Assembly: GCA_963969495.1 (NCBI GenBank)
Contig: OZ018322.1
Location: 160,623,348 to 160,687,347, forward strand
Origin: Ceratothoa steindachneri
Taxonomy: Eukaryota > Arthropoda > Malacostraca > Isopoda > Cymothoidae
DNA: 64,000 nt
Direction of reading: 5' to 3'
Shown: one piece after another, positions 49,070-60,237 of the stretch
Numbering within the stretch: the first letter of the stretch is position 1
How the letters are laid out: each line of letters opens with the position of its first letter
Made by a program: the position numbers and the translations under genes
The notes under the pieces: generated by a model
What the model was told of the DNA's origin: nothing
What the model saw: the letters and a program-made list of their open reading frames with translations, nothing else
Database searches by the model: none

Positions 49070-50309
49070 ATGCGGGCAAGTAAGCGTAGCTAAGCGGGTG
49101 GTAGCCACGATTTTTACACTTATACTTCAAGCTGATCGGCGCAAGTTTTAACTGAATATTTAAACGATTTGAAGCGTTGGCATGCTGATAATATGTATTA
49201 TCGCGTTTTATAAACATTACAATCGCAGAATTGGTCTGTTAAACCTTATTTTTTCCACGGAAAATGTTAGTGTTTTAATTTTACCTCATAACTGTGATTA
49301 CTTGTCGATAAATTGCTAGAAAGGGCAAGAGTTCGAAATCTTTAAATTGGGTTTTTAAACAACAACAATCGCGTGAAACTCCTAGACATTGACGCGCTGA
49401 TTCCAAATCTGCAAAAGAAATTCAGCCTGGCTTCAATAGTTTAACTTATGGAGAAGCAAATATTTTTCGTACGGATACGCCTGCTTTAAATATATATTTG
49501 AGGTGAATCTATTTAGAGGTATTGCTGGAAAACAGTCACGTTTGTTTAAATGACGGGAAAACTAATTTTTTATTTCTCATTAAAAACATTCTTTTTTCCA
49601 GATATTTGGCCTAAACATTTTTCTTCACATAAACGAAAATAATTTTCCTTGCGTTTCAATTCCCCACTATTTAGAATTTGATTCTTGTGCCAAAATGTTT
49701 CCACATAACCGAAATTTTAGTGTCTGCAGTAGCCTTTCTTTGCTATGCTGCTTCAATGGATCATACAACTGCAAGTGTAGTGTAATGCGTAGAGCGTTGG
49801 AGGATAAAATAAACAATCCCTACAAAAGAAATTGCAAGTGCTGTGCTTCTAAATTGGTGCTTTTAGGGGGCAGTTATTTACCCAGGTGGCCGGCTGTATC
49901 CATGGAAGTGACTGCTAGAATGACCCAGAAATGTTGAGCGAGGCTATTATGGTCCCTCGAAGAGATCTTGCTAGTCAGGTATTTTGTAGCTGTGGGTAAA
50001 GCGTTCACTCCGGTTCACCCAGCAGCTCTACCGAGACTGACAACGCTGATGTGGTAAGTAATAATGACAAATAAGTTTACAGGTTCTGACCAGGTTGGAG
50101 ATGAGGTCGAAGTTCAGTCTTTACGGAATTCTATTACTAGAGACGAGCTAAGAGAATTCAGCGGGAAGGAACCAACCTCGTGAGGGGAGGCATAATTAAT
50201 GATCTTGTCGATTAAGTGGACGAGTTCACGACGTATCTAACAGACAGTTTTTGTTATGCATAAATATGAAGAAATTACCAACTAGCATGTGAAGTTAGCA
50301 AAGAATGCG
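49070..50309. other. AT-rich DNA, nothing recognised
   Basis: Only short open frames are present, none with recognisable protein features. Confidence 0.45.
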
Positions 50310-51310
50310 ATATCCCACAAAAAAATGAGATGCCTATAAATCGTTCCGAACTATATTCAGTTGATTCTCCAGGAAACCTAAATGAAAATAAGAAAACAAT
50401 ATATTTAAACAACATAAAGATGAAGAAGGGCCACTTACACAACAAATCGAATATGAAGAAGGATAAAGAAAGATTTTAGGTAGTGAGGTCTAATTCAAAA
50501 GCGACAAAAGTAGAGAAAGCAGATACGTAAGAGCAATAAAAAGATAAACTCAAGAGAGAGAGACAGGGAGAAAGAAGAGAGATAAATGGGTGACTGTAAG
50601 AAGAGATGGATGGAAAGAAAGAGAAGAAAACGAGAAAAAAACAGTTGATCAACTCTTATTGAGTCTTACGCAACAAAAATATAATGTAAAATCAGGGTAA
50701 AATATTTTACTGTTCTTTGCCCATCTTTCTGAAAAATGGAATTCAGCTAAATTTGTTTTCCGTTTAATTGCTGTTGTTAAAGAAATATTGTTGAATGTTG
50801 TTTCATCATTCACTTATACGGAATTAATATTTTGCCATAACTTTTTAAAATTTATCCTGTTACTAAAACTCTCATTCTAAATCAAATTATTCTTCATTAC
50901 GATTCTTACTATTTATTAATTATTTATATTTATCTTTTTCTTGTTTTGTTAGTTATTTCTCTTTATGGTTAATATTTAAATTTTCTCTTACGTCTGTTCT
51001 CTTTTTCTGTCTTGCTTTTCCTCTCTCTATTTCTCTTTTTTCCTACTATCATCTGTCTCTCTCTCTTGCGTTAATCTTTTATTGCCTTTAAGCTAACTGC
51101 TTTCTTTACCTTTGGCACTTCTCGATTAGAACTCGTTTCCTGCGACTAATAAATGTGGAATTGTACCTCCTTACCTTTATCCGTCTTCTTCCTCATTCAT
51201 TTGTGATTTCTTGTGTACGAAGCGCTGTTGTGAAATTATTCTTATAGTTTTCATTGATAATGAGCTGGGAAAAGTTGTAAAATAATTGGAAACATCCCAT
51301 TTTTCCTGTG
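50310..51310. repeat. Large imperfect inverted repeat
   Basis: The left arm (about 50310-50640) and the reverse complement of the right arm (about 50990-51310) align by eye. Shared stretches include CAAGAGAGAGAGACAG, GTAAAGAAAGCAG/GTAGAGAAAGCAG and a CCCACA...AAAATG block at the outer ends. The spacer is about 350 bp and AT-rich. On the plus strand the left arm is purine-rich and the right arm pyrimidine-rich. It could be a foldback or MITE-like element or a source of long hairpin RNA. No open frame of note is present. Confidence 0.6.
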
Positions 51311-51609
51311 GGGAATTGCCTGTATATTATGTATGAACTAATAATGTTATATCTACAGGAAAAGGCATTTATGGCAAGGTACTGCCAACTGATGACAAAC
51401 CTGAAGGAAAAGATTATCAAAGAACCGTGTTCTACAGAAGAGCTTGACACATTGTGGCGACAGAGAAAAATAAGATATCGCTGTACCTTGCTGTAATGAT
51501 AACCTACTACGTGTTTTACGACGCAGTAGTAAATTACGTCGTGGTGGCTGGGAAGCGCGGATTAGCAAGTTCAAAGCCGACATGAATGTAATGACGTAGA
51601 CACTCACAG

Positions 51610-51783
51610 TGAGGGTTATAAATTGGATTCCTTGACTTGAATAAGAAGAGCTGATTAGGATTTTGTACAACGAGTACCTGCAGAGCCTTACCAGACCCTG
51701 CCAGAACTTGTCACTATTACCTTTGCAGCTGAACTGATTGCAAGCTTCTGATTTATTCGTCTCCTTCGCTCACACCGGTAAGT
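51610..51783 (+). promoter_or_regulatory. Possible promoter and first exon ending in a splice donor
   Basis: A TATA-like TATAAA (51617-51622) is followed about 155 bases later by CCGGTAAGT, a strong match to a splice donor (GTAAGT at 51778-51783). The spacing would suit a short non-coding first exon. No downstream exon can be shown, because retroelement DNA starts at 51957. This is a weak, motif-based call. Confidence 0.25.
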
Positions 51784-51956
51784 CGGATACATCTATGCTT
51801 GTTACAACTCTCCCCTGTTTCCATCACAACCATCATGTGCGTATTGCCTCACTATTTCCGTGACACATACTACAATTATTTCATTTCATCTTACGCGCCA
51901 TTCTTAGCTTCTCGTTATTGAAACCTACAGTTATTTATAAAGGAAATAAGACAACG

Positions 51957-52336
51957 TGTCACAAAGTGGGATCAGGTGACATGCAAAGATTCTTTAACCC
52001 AAAAAGTTTATAACCAAGGATGGGTCGACTTAAATCAAAAAAACTATTTACAAATGTTTGATAAATGAATCCCCTTGAAAATTGCGATATATTCCAAGAC
52101 TAAATTATCATAGAAAGGACCTAAAAATTGATTACAACTTGGATAGGTCGAGCTAAGGAATGGCCTTAAAAACATAAAAATATTAAGAGTATGGAAGACA
52201 CAAGAACAGAAAGGGAAAACAAAAATAACGCACGTATGATATTCCTCTCTATGAGACCACGGAGAAAAAAGGTTGAACCACAGAGGGAAGCACTCACCGG
52301 TAACGTAACTACAATGTACCTATGCGCAATGACTAA

Positions 52337-52427
<91 letters not shown>

Positions 52428-52438
52428 GGCTTATACAA
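51957..52438 (-). mobile_element. LTR of Gmr1-like element A, left piece
   Basis: This begins TGTCACAAAG and matches 59806-60245, the other LTR, along its length, including the microsatellite at 52339-52424. It is cut at 52438 by the family B insertion and resumes at 54147. Because element A is on the minus strand, this is its 3' LTR. Confidence 0.75.
52339..52424. repeat. (TA)n microsatellite in the LTR
   Basis: 86 bp of pure TA. The same place in the second LTR (60195-60234) has about 40 bp. Confidence 0.95.
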
Positions 52439-54141
52439 TGTCGTAGAATGACTCCCGACGATATACCATATATCACTATTCGTTGAGGGAACTTCCTTAA
52501 TTATCTTTAGAGTGCGTTAATGTCTGGCGGCCGATATTATGTATCCTTGATATGCTTAAGAAATGGAACTGAGCTCAAGGATAATAATATTGCTATCATT
52601 AATAAAATAGAGTTTTATTAATAATAACTATAAACAAACACAAGAGGGAAAATATTGACATAAACAGAGAATGAAAAGGGTCGTGGGGCCCGGGCTAATC
52701 CGAGGATTTAAAGGATTCAAACAGGTAAAACAAATATAGAGTTAAAGAGATGGGATGGTTTGATAAACCATTTAAAGCACAGGATAGAATTGACAAAAGG
52801 ATTAAGTACTCAAAAGTAACGTTTGGCTTACGAAACTTTTACACTAGTGGTGCAGTGGAAGGTGGCGCGAAGGAATTTTTGGTCCGCTGGCGAGTTCCAG
52901 CCGAAGGAGGGGAATAAGATGATCCTGACGTGGCGTCTTGGGAATGAGAACCGTTCTCGATGAACGGCTTGAAGCACAATGGCTGTTCTACGTTGTTCTC
53001 TTCTGAACAAAAGGGGGCGTGAGAACCGTCTCTTATCTACGGGCTAAAGAACAATGGCTGTTCTAATGTTGTTCTCCTCTGAACAACAAGGGGGAAGGGT
53101 GAGAACCGTTTCTTGGCGAAGGACTCAAAAGAACAATGGCTGTTCTACGTTGTTCTCTTCTGAAGACGAGGGGGAAGCCTTGGGGACTTGGCGTCACGAA
53201 AGGCTCGAACCTTTGGGACTCAAGGGATATTGTCCTCCTTCTGGACAAGTGATGGTGAATCTCGAGGTCGAGGTCCCTTGGCGCACAGAGGGAGAGAGCG
53301 TCGTGGTGATGTTTCGCAACGAAAATCTGGATCTCCAATCTGATCTTAGTGGTAAAGTTTCCATATAAATAGCCAGGACACTCACTTGGCGTGGGGGACA
53401 ATGCAGTGGGAGCTTCGAGGGAATGCACAGCCGAGCCTGTGAACAATGCCTTATCTGCCCATAAGCCTTACTCAATCAGCGAGGTCGGCGTATGGAGGCG
53501 AACGGGGGGGGGGACGATAACCTCTTTGTTTAAACATTGACATCCGGTGGTTGTGATAAGGCGCCAAGCTTCGAATCGAAGTTACACGTGGGCAACATCG
53601 TGGTTTTGAATAATATGTGATAGAAGTTGAAATTAACGCAGATTCAACTCGTTCCATCACACCCCTCCATTTCGGGGGAAGTTATCACTTCGAAAAAATT
53701 AAGAAAGAAGGGACAACGATAGAGCTCCGTTGTGGGAAACTCGTTTTCTTGTACCAACCGTGCCTTCCTGCACCTAACTAGTATTACCTTAATACATATG
53801 ATTATTTTGATCTTTGGATTACAGGGGAAAATAACCTTTAATACAACTTAAAGAAAAAAAAAGGGCATGGAAAAATGAAATGATATAAAATTAGTACATA
53901 CGGGACAAAATAATTTATACGTAAATTAATGGGTACAAATATATATACATAGAAAAAATTAGACATTGAGCGTTACAAAAGTCAGACATATACCTTAATT
54001 AATTATATTACAAGAGAATCTTAATTTAAGTCGTACAAGACCGTATATACCTACATGGAGACACTAATCCTATGAATACACTTACTCTACGCTATTTGGT
54101 AACACATTAATATTAACGCAGCTTCAACTCGTTTTATCACA
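52439..54141. mobile_element. Family B LTR insertion inside the LTR of element A
   Basis: This begins TGTCGT and ends ATCACA. It is flanked by TACAA (52434-52438) and TACCA (54142-54146), a 5-bp target-site duplication with one mismatch. The second LTR of element A (60235-60255) is uninterrupted here, which confirms an insertion. The first 1,223 bp (52439-53661) are a family B LTR matching 25077-26340. The next 450 bp or so have no coding content, and the last 30-40 bp repeat the end of that LTR. A purine-rich tract read on the minus strand (AATGGAGGGG) directly before TGTGATGG at 53661 suggests minus orientation. The internal genes are missing. Confidence 0.65.
52946..53180. repeat. Triplicated 75-80 bp unit in LTR B with a palindromic core
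   Basis: Three units start with GAGAACCGT at 52946, 53021 and 53101. Each holds a palindrome-like AGAACAATGGCTGTTCT (52973-52989 with one change, 53048-53064, 53130-53146). The solo LTR at 25077 has a single unit. Repeated units in an LTR often act as enhancers; that role is inferred. Confidence 0.75.
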
Positions 54142-54146
54142 TACCA

Positions 54147-54961
54147 TAATAAAGGGGCACTCACGACCACCAATATCAGGCCTAGTATGGGCCACACAAA
54201 AACAAAGACACCACACACGGTTTTCCTACCAAAGATGTACGAGAGGCACAACACTCGCGGTAAACCCGCCCTAAAGTACAAATGGGTACAACTCTGCCGG
54301 TTTTCTTACACTAAGTCAATCAATCACAATAACCTTAACTCAGGGTAATCTTAACTCACATTAACTTTAACTCACTTTAACCCAAACTTACGGTAACCCA
54401 AACTTACGGTAACCCAAACTCACGGTAACCCTAACTCACGGTAACCCTAACTCACGGTAACCCTAACTCACAGTAACCCTAACACACAGTAATCTAACTC
54501 ACAGTAACCCTAACTCACGGTAACCCTAACTCACGGTAACCCTAACTCACGGTAACCCTAACTCACGAAAGCATTAAGTCAGGATGGCTTTAAATTACAA
54601 TAGCCTTCCGAGGCGCACGAAATCCACTTGGCTCCCGAACACAACTTTCTTCTCCAAGCACAAAAAAATAGTCTGTCTTCTGTGAAGAATGAAGGCCTCA
54701 ACATTGAATTCCACAGAACACTAACAAATACGGATCATTCAAAATCCTAATGCTACATCAACATAGAATGAAAATTCTTAACTCCAGACATCAAATGCTT
54801 TCTTGTATGACAAAAACGCAATAATCTTAATCCAATTTAATATTCAATAAAATAATTACGAGGGAAACTGGCGAATCAAAGTGAATAAAAATTCTAGAAT
54901 TCCGTTGAATGACGTGTCAGCCTCAATTAAGCGAACGTAGGTCCCACGATATCACGTCACA
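54147..54961 (-). mobile_element. LTR of Gmr1-like element A, right piece
   Basis: This continues the LTR after the family B insertion and matches about 60246-60941. The inner edge is inferred from the terminal pair TGTCAC...GTCACA and could be off by some tens of bases. It is followed on the right by the internal region. Its left half differs from the second LTR at many sites, while the last 150-200 bases are nearly identical. Confidence 0.5.
54381..54568. repeat. Minisatellite of 16-bp CTAACTCACGGTAACC units in the LTR
   Basis: About 11-12 units are present, against 4-5 in the second LTR (about 60448-60510). The units contain TAACCCTAA, which looks telomere-like, but the 16-bp period and the place inside an LTR argue against a telomere. 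Confidence 0.85.
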
Positions 54962-55186
54962 GCCCTCGGCAGAAAATAAAGGCAAATTATCAGATATTAC
55001 GTGTGCCACATATCCTTCCACTGAGAATAAATTTACCAATAAAATTTATCTCAGGCACACAGGTTGGATCCTCCAGAATACCTCTATCCAATCTACGATG
55101 CTAACCGTACTTAAAAAATCTGCCCCTAAGTTCTCCTTCTCTTTTATAAATTAAATTTTCATTTTGAAACTTTGTAAGGCTAACGC

Positions 55187-56400
55187 TTACCTCATAACTC
55201 GTCCATTCAGGTGCTTACATGAGTTGAGATAAACCAAAGGATTATGATCAGTCTGCAATATAACCTGTGCCCCGAATGGATACATTGCATATTTATTTAC
55301 AGCCCATACAACAGCCAGACATTCCTTTTCAACCACTGAATATCTTGTCTTCCTATCTAGGAGCTTCCTACTGGCATATCTAACCGGGAATGGCTTTCCG
55401 TCGAGTTTCTGAAGCAGTACTGCTCCAATACCGTAATCGGATGCGTCAGTACGCAGCACAAATGGGCGAGACAGATCTGGAAGAAGGAAAATAGGACTAT
55501 TTGTCAGCATCGCCTTGAGCGTGATATATGCCTTTTCTTGTGCCTCATTCCAAGGAATTCTATTTGGCCGACCTTTCCTGGTAAGATCTGTCAGAAGAGT
55601 GGCCACTGACGAGCAATTGGGAATATAGTTCCTGTAGAATCCCGTCAGACCAATGAAGGGCCTTACTTCTTTCTTGGTAGTAGGGCGCTTGGCGCATTTG
55701 ATCTTCTCGATGTTCATGTTATGAAGAGATAGAGTTCCATCTTGAATTTTATGTCCAATGAATTCATTATTGTCACTTGCTATTACACACTTCGAGGGTT
55801 TAACTGTCAAGTTGGCTCTCCGGATTCTATGAAAAACTTCCCGAAGTACTGACATGTGCTGTTCCCAGCCTTCAGTATGAATTACTACATCATCTATATA
55901 ATTCTCGACATTTTTTAAACCTCAAAGCAACTTCTTCATGCAGCGAACAAATGTAGCGCTGGCTTAACCATTCCAAAGGGCATTTTGAGGAATTCAAAAC
56001 ATCCGTCAGGGGTAAGGAATGCAGTCTTCTGGATGTCTTCGGGTCGCATAGGTATTTGCCAATATCCTTTGGAGAAATCGAGCTTGCTGAAGAATCTGCT
56101 CTTGCTCATCCGAACAAATAAATCTTCTGGAGCGGTCATGGGCTCTGGATCGAACACAGTAATCCTATTAAGCTTCCTGAAGTCGATACAAATCCTGTTG
56201 GAACCATCATTCTTCTTCACTATTACTACGGGTGAGGCATATGGCGACGATGATGGCCGAATTACTCCTGCTTTACCCATCTCCCTGATGTTCCTTCTGA
56301 GAGATTCTCTAACATTATGAGGGACTGGATAGGGCTATGATCTTACCGGGGTTTCCGTTGTGAGAAGCACTTGATGCTGAATGAGTGAAGTTGTACCGGG
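55187..56400 (-). pseudogene. Reverse transcriptase and RNase H of element A (broken)
   Basis: The first part (55936-56280, with readable frame upstream to about 56400 across two stops) has SPYASPVVIVKK, IDFRKLN and LDFSKGYWQIPM, typical of Ty3/gypsy reverse transcriptases. A frameshift between 55936 and 55905 moves to the second part, where the catalytic YIDD box lies at 55889-55900. The RNase H follows with TDASDYGIGAVL, EKECLAVVWA and QTDHNPL, ending at 55187. This enzyme would make the cDNA in the particle. It is the last pol domain; nothing coding follows before the LTR. The in-frame TAA (56401-56406 region) separates it from the integrase linker. Confidence 0.85.
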
Positions 56401-56403
56401 GCA

Positions 56404-57690
56404 TTAAGAAAATATATCTTCATATTCCTTGAGAAGTTGCTCAGTTTCTCCTATTTGATCCGCAGTGAGCTTACCACCGATCGTAACATCGTCATAAGTT
56501 TTATCCGCAAGCATTGCAACAGGATTCGGAAACTCGCACGTTCCAACCCCTTGAATTTGATCTTTCTCTATGGGTATAGGCAAGGCTTCAATCACATTGG
56601 TGTCTTCTAGGTCTATTGGGATCTCATCCCTAGTCTGATATTTCTTTAAGAGATTTATATGGTAGATTTTCTCTTTGCTCCCTACCATAATCCGGTAGTC
56701 AGTGCTGGAGCATACTCTTTCCACCATAAAGGGGCCTTTCCAGTGCATGAGTAATTGTTTTTTTTTAGATGGTGCCAGTAGCAAGACTTGCTCTTCCATA
56801 GCGAATGAATGGGGGCGAGCTATCCGGTCGTAGTAGTGTTTGTGACGCACTTGTGATTTAGAAAACTGTTCTTTGGCCAGCTGCATGGTTTCTTTCAGTG
56901 TGTTTTGTAGCTAAAGTACGTACTGATAACTATATTTGGTTTCGACTTCATCGATATTTGTCGTCTAAAGCTCTGTTAGTATTTGCATGGGGCCTCGTAT
57001 CGTTTTTCCATAAAGAATTTCAAATGGGTAAAATCCCGTCGATTCTTGGGGAACTTTACGGTACGCAAACAGGAGAGGGTTAATATATCGATGCCACTGG
57101 CGAGGTTTCTCTTGGCAAAGTTTTCTCAGCACGCGCTTCTGGGTGCCATTGAATCTCTCCACGAGCCTGTTACACATGGGGTGGTAGGGCATTGTCGTAA
57201 GCTGACGAATACTGAGTAGTCTTGAGACTTCTCTCATTCACGTGGAAACAAACTGGGTCCCAATGTCACTTAAAATTTCTTCAGGAATTCCAACCCGACT
57301 AAAAATGTCAATAAGTGCTTCGGCAACGGTTTCTGAGTCGATGTTCTTCAGGGGCACTGCCTCAGGGTACCGGCTGCCGTAGTCAACGAGAGTTAGTATA
57401 TATCGGTGTCCAGCTTCAGAAGAAGGATGTATAATCCCTATCAAGTCGATGGCTGCTCTCTTAAAGGGCGCATCTATCAGTGGCATTTTTCCAATTAGCG
57501 CTCTGGGTATGCTTCCTCTTGATACATTCTTCTGGCATGCATCACATGATCTGCAGTAACGGGCCACGTCTCCTCCAATTCCGGGCCAATAAAAATTTGA
57601 TAGTATCCGGTCCAATGTCTTTTTGGTTCCAAGATGTCCCCCAGAGATGGAATCGTGTGCAATTTCCATTACCTGCTGCCTCAATTGAGC
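56404..57690 (-). pseudogene. Integrase of element A, upstream of reverse transcriptase (broken)
   Basis: The integrase inserts the cDNA into the host chromosome. The first block (57238-57684) has the zinc-binding histidine/cysteine pairs (HDSISGGH and CRSCDAC) and the catalytic-core segments AIDLIGII and SDIGTQF. The second block (56965-57237) has RLVERFNG with the catalytic glutamate. The third (56404-56886) holds the C-terminal GPF-type segment HWKGPFMVERV followed by a linker ending LLKEYEDIFS, which normally precedes the reverse transcriptase. All three lie in one frame, split by stops near 57238 and 56890. The same frame continues into the reverse transcriptase, so the two belong to one polyprotein in this order. 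Confidence 0.88.
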
Positions 57691-57857
57691 CAGGACACAT
57701 ACTTGATGAATCTCTTCGCTAATGTTCTTACTTCTGGGAAGATAAATCCTGTATACAATCCCGTTTTTGATCGCATATGATGACGCATTGTCACGTTTGG
57801 AAGATGGAATTTCCTTAAAAAAAAATTGAATGCCTCGTTGGCTTCTTGAAGTTTAAT

Positions 57858-58348
57858 TCATTCTTCTCGGAACACTTTTTTGTGACCTTTGCTCCCAGGT
57901 ACAATTAAAGGGTTCTTATTTGTAGTTACTTGGGCCTGGTCTCTCGTTGTTACCGCACAACTCTCTTGCCATTTGCGGGCAGGACTATCAGCAGGGAGAG
58001 CCCCGGGGATATTTCCAATCACAAGCCCATATATGGAGTTCTCTATGCATACTGCATCCACTTCATCGGTTAAGTAGGAGGTGTCAATGTGGATCTTGGC
58101 TAGTGGGGCCCTTTTTAACGTGCCGTTGACAAATCTCAATGCAGTGAATTTTTCTCTGAGCTAGTTGCTGACACAAGGGATTTCCTCACTATGATACCAC
58201 TGTAGCCTGTATCTCTTAGTGTGTCGACCAGTGGATTTCCAACTTTTCGCATAGTTACAGGCATGGAAATGCCCCCGCTATTCAGGCCACACGTGTCAAA
58301 GTATGGCACAAACTTCCCGTTGGGTAGCAGTAGCTTGTTATCTTTCAA
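57858..58348 (-). pseudogene. Aspartic protease region of element A (broken)
   Basis: The first part (58136-58348) has the retropepsin-type LRDTGYSGIIV with the catalytic DTG. The second part (57858-58139), in another frame, has YGLVIGNIPGAL, the conserved end of such proteases, then a basic linker. The protease would cut the gag-pol polyprotein. A frameshift near 58140 splits the two parts. Confidence 0.75.
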
Positions 58349-58429
58349 AAAAGATTATCTCCTCTGTGGTGGTTTCCTCAGCGTATTCCTCGTCGCTTGT
58401 TATGGCGCATTATGCAGACATTTTTGTGG

Positions 58430-59520
58430 GATGGCTCTCTGTGTCCTCTTGAACGGTTGTTGCGATACTTACCGTCCGTTCCCTGCAATTTTGTATTCTG
58501 TGGCCAGTCTTGCCACATTTAAAACACTTGATTGCACGTTGGGTAGGGATAGGATTTGACCAACACTCTCTGGGCTACGTGCCCTGGTTTACCGCATCGG
58601 AAACACTTCTGCGCCGGTCTCTGCAAGATGGCGCGTTCGGTCAAGCTGTTTCGGTGGTTTAAAGATCCATGCCCAGAAGAAGAATCCATTTGAGAAAGTA
58701 ACTTCGGCCAAGATGATGATAGCGTTTTATGGTGTGCCGTCAAGTACTGCGCAGCCATGTCTCCAATGCCTTAAGGCGTTTTTGAATTCCGTTCTCGCAA
58801 ATGAATGGCCAGGTCCTGTGATACTGTGTCCATGAACTGCTCCTTGATGAACAAATTTGCCAGTGCCTTAAAACTCTCGTTAGTATTTGATAGCTCTATC
58901 CATTTCATCCGATAGTTCCGTAGCCGATCGATGAACTGATCCGGACATTTACAGGTCTCAGGCTTCGCACTACGGAATTTTTTTCGGTAGCCATCCTCTG
59001 TTAAATCATACCTTAAGAATAAGGCGAAATTAAACAAATTATATTGGGCCGCATCTTCCTTGGGCTTTTTTGAATATGTCTCTAATGCTCTTCCAGTCAA
59101 CAATGCACTTAATGCGGTGGCCCATTGGTCTTCATGCCATCACTGCTGCCTGGCAAATCTCTCAAATCGTAGAAGGTAACTATCGATGGTATCTTTCCCA
59201 TCGACAGAGCAGGGCAATTTGGGCATTTTCGCAGACGTGACAGCAGCCGGATTAGCAAGGGAATGAGCTAACTCAAGTTCCCAAATTTTCATCTCTAGTT
59301 CGTGTTTCCGCTGATTCTCTTCGCGGTCGTGGTTGGCTTCTCTTTCTTCACGTGTAGCTTCTCTTTCTTCACGTGCAGCTGCCTGCTCAGCTTGGAGTTT
59401 AGCAGGCTCCCACTCAGCTTTTCTTTCCTCACGGGCAGCTACCTGTTGTTCTCTGACATAATCTTGTATTTCCTTGCCTTCCAAACCAAGAAGTATGGCC
59501 TCCTGCAGCAATTTTTCCAT
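58430..59520 (-). pseudogene. gag of element A (broken)
   Basis: The frame starts with ATG at 59520. The first 126 codons are a glutamate/arginine-rich, likely coiled-coil region, ending at an in-frame TGA (59140-59142). The frame continues with the capsid-like part (58771-59103), an in-frame TAA (58771-58773), then a zinc-knuckle start CFRCGKPGH (58519-58758). The last cysteine of this knuckle is lost in this frame. A second complete CX2CX4HX4C knuckle follows in another frame at about 58455-58540, so a one-base change lies between them. The protein would form the particle and bind RNA. Confidence 0.8.
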
Positions 59521-59785
59521 GGTAGAAGTAGGTAATTATCTATATATGTATATGTATATCACAATACCGAACCAAAATACAATATAAAGAGAGCATACAC
59601 CAAAACGAAATAGCGCAATATCAACGTACAAAATATATAAATACAAAAAAAAATAAAATAAATATGGTACCACAAAATACTCTCCAAAGGCGTCTATCAA
59701 AGCTTCACCCCAAAATACGAAATTCTATCGTTGCTGCCAAATTTTATTTTTCAAGTCGACGGTCGATACTAGACTATAAAGCTAT

Positions 59786-59801
59786 CCTGGCAACGTCGCC
59801 A
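59786..59801 (-). promoter_or_regulatory. Primer-binding site candidate
   Basis: The minus strand reads TGGCGACGTTGCCAGG four bases after the LTR end (TGACA). A TGG start is expected for pairing with the 3' CCA of a tRNA. TGGCGAC is similar to sites reported as tRNA-Arg-primed in other gypsy elements; that assignment is from memory and not tested. Confidence 0.55.
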
Positions 59802-59805
59802 TTAA

Positions 59806-60192
59806 TGTCACAAACTAGGGTCAGGTGACATGCGCAGATTCTTTAACCCAAAAAGTTTATAGCCGAGGATAGAAGATGCGTCGCCTTAAAACGAAAAAAC
59901 TATTTACAAATGTTTGATAAATGATTCGACTTGTAAATGCGGATATATTCCATGAATAAATTATCATAGAACGGACCTGAAATTAATTACAACTTTGATA
60001 GGTCGAGCTAAGGAATGGCCTTGGGAACATGTAAAAATATTCAGAGTATGGAAAACACAAGAACAAAAAGGGAAACAAAAATAACGCACGTATGATATTC
60101 CTATCTATGAGACCACGGAAAAAAAAGGTTGAGCCACAGAGGGAAGCACTCACCAGTAACGTAACTACAATGTACCTACGCGCAATGACTGC

Positions 60193-60237
<45 letters not shown>

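Larger units (their letters stand above)
54962..59805 (-). mobile_element. Internal region of Gmr1-like LTR retrotransposon, unit A
   Basis: On the minus strand the order is gag (59520 to about 58430), protease (58348 to about 57900), integrase (about 57690-56640), reverse transcriptase (about 56280-55860) and RNase H (about 55600-55187). Integrase before reverse transcriptase is the opposite of ordinary Ty3/gypsy elements and is the mark of the Gmr1-like lineage. A primer-binding-like site (TGGCGACGTTGCCAGG on the minus strand, 59786-59801) lies four bases inside the LTR. Several stops and frameshifts disable the copy, and the same ones recur in unit A2. Confidence 0.8.

Noticed and set aside
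52166..52451. Frames encoding long isoleucine-tyrosine repeats on both strands
   Set aside because: These are translations of the (TA)n microsatellite in the LTR.
54381..54568. Interstitial telomere or chromosome-fusion point
   Set aside because: The period is 16 bp, not 5-6, and the repeat lies inside an LTR, with the same array in the second LTR.
56404..57690. A copia-type (Ty1) assignment based on integrase before reverse transcriptase
   Set aside because: The reverse transcriptase, RNase H and integrase motifs are of Ty3/gypsy type; only the order is copia-like, which fits a Gmr1-like element.
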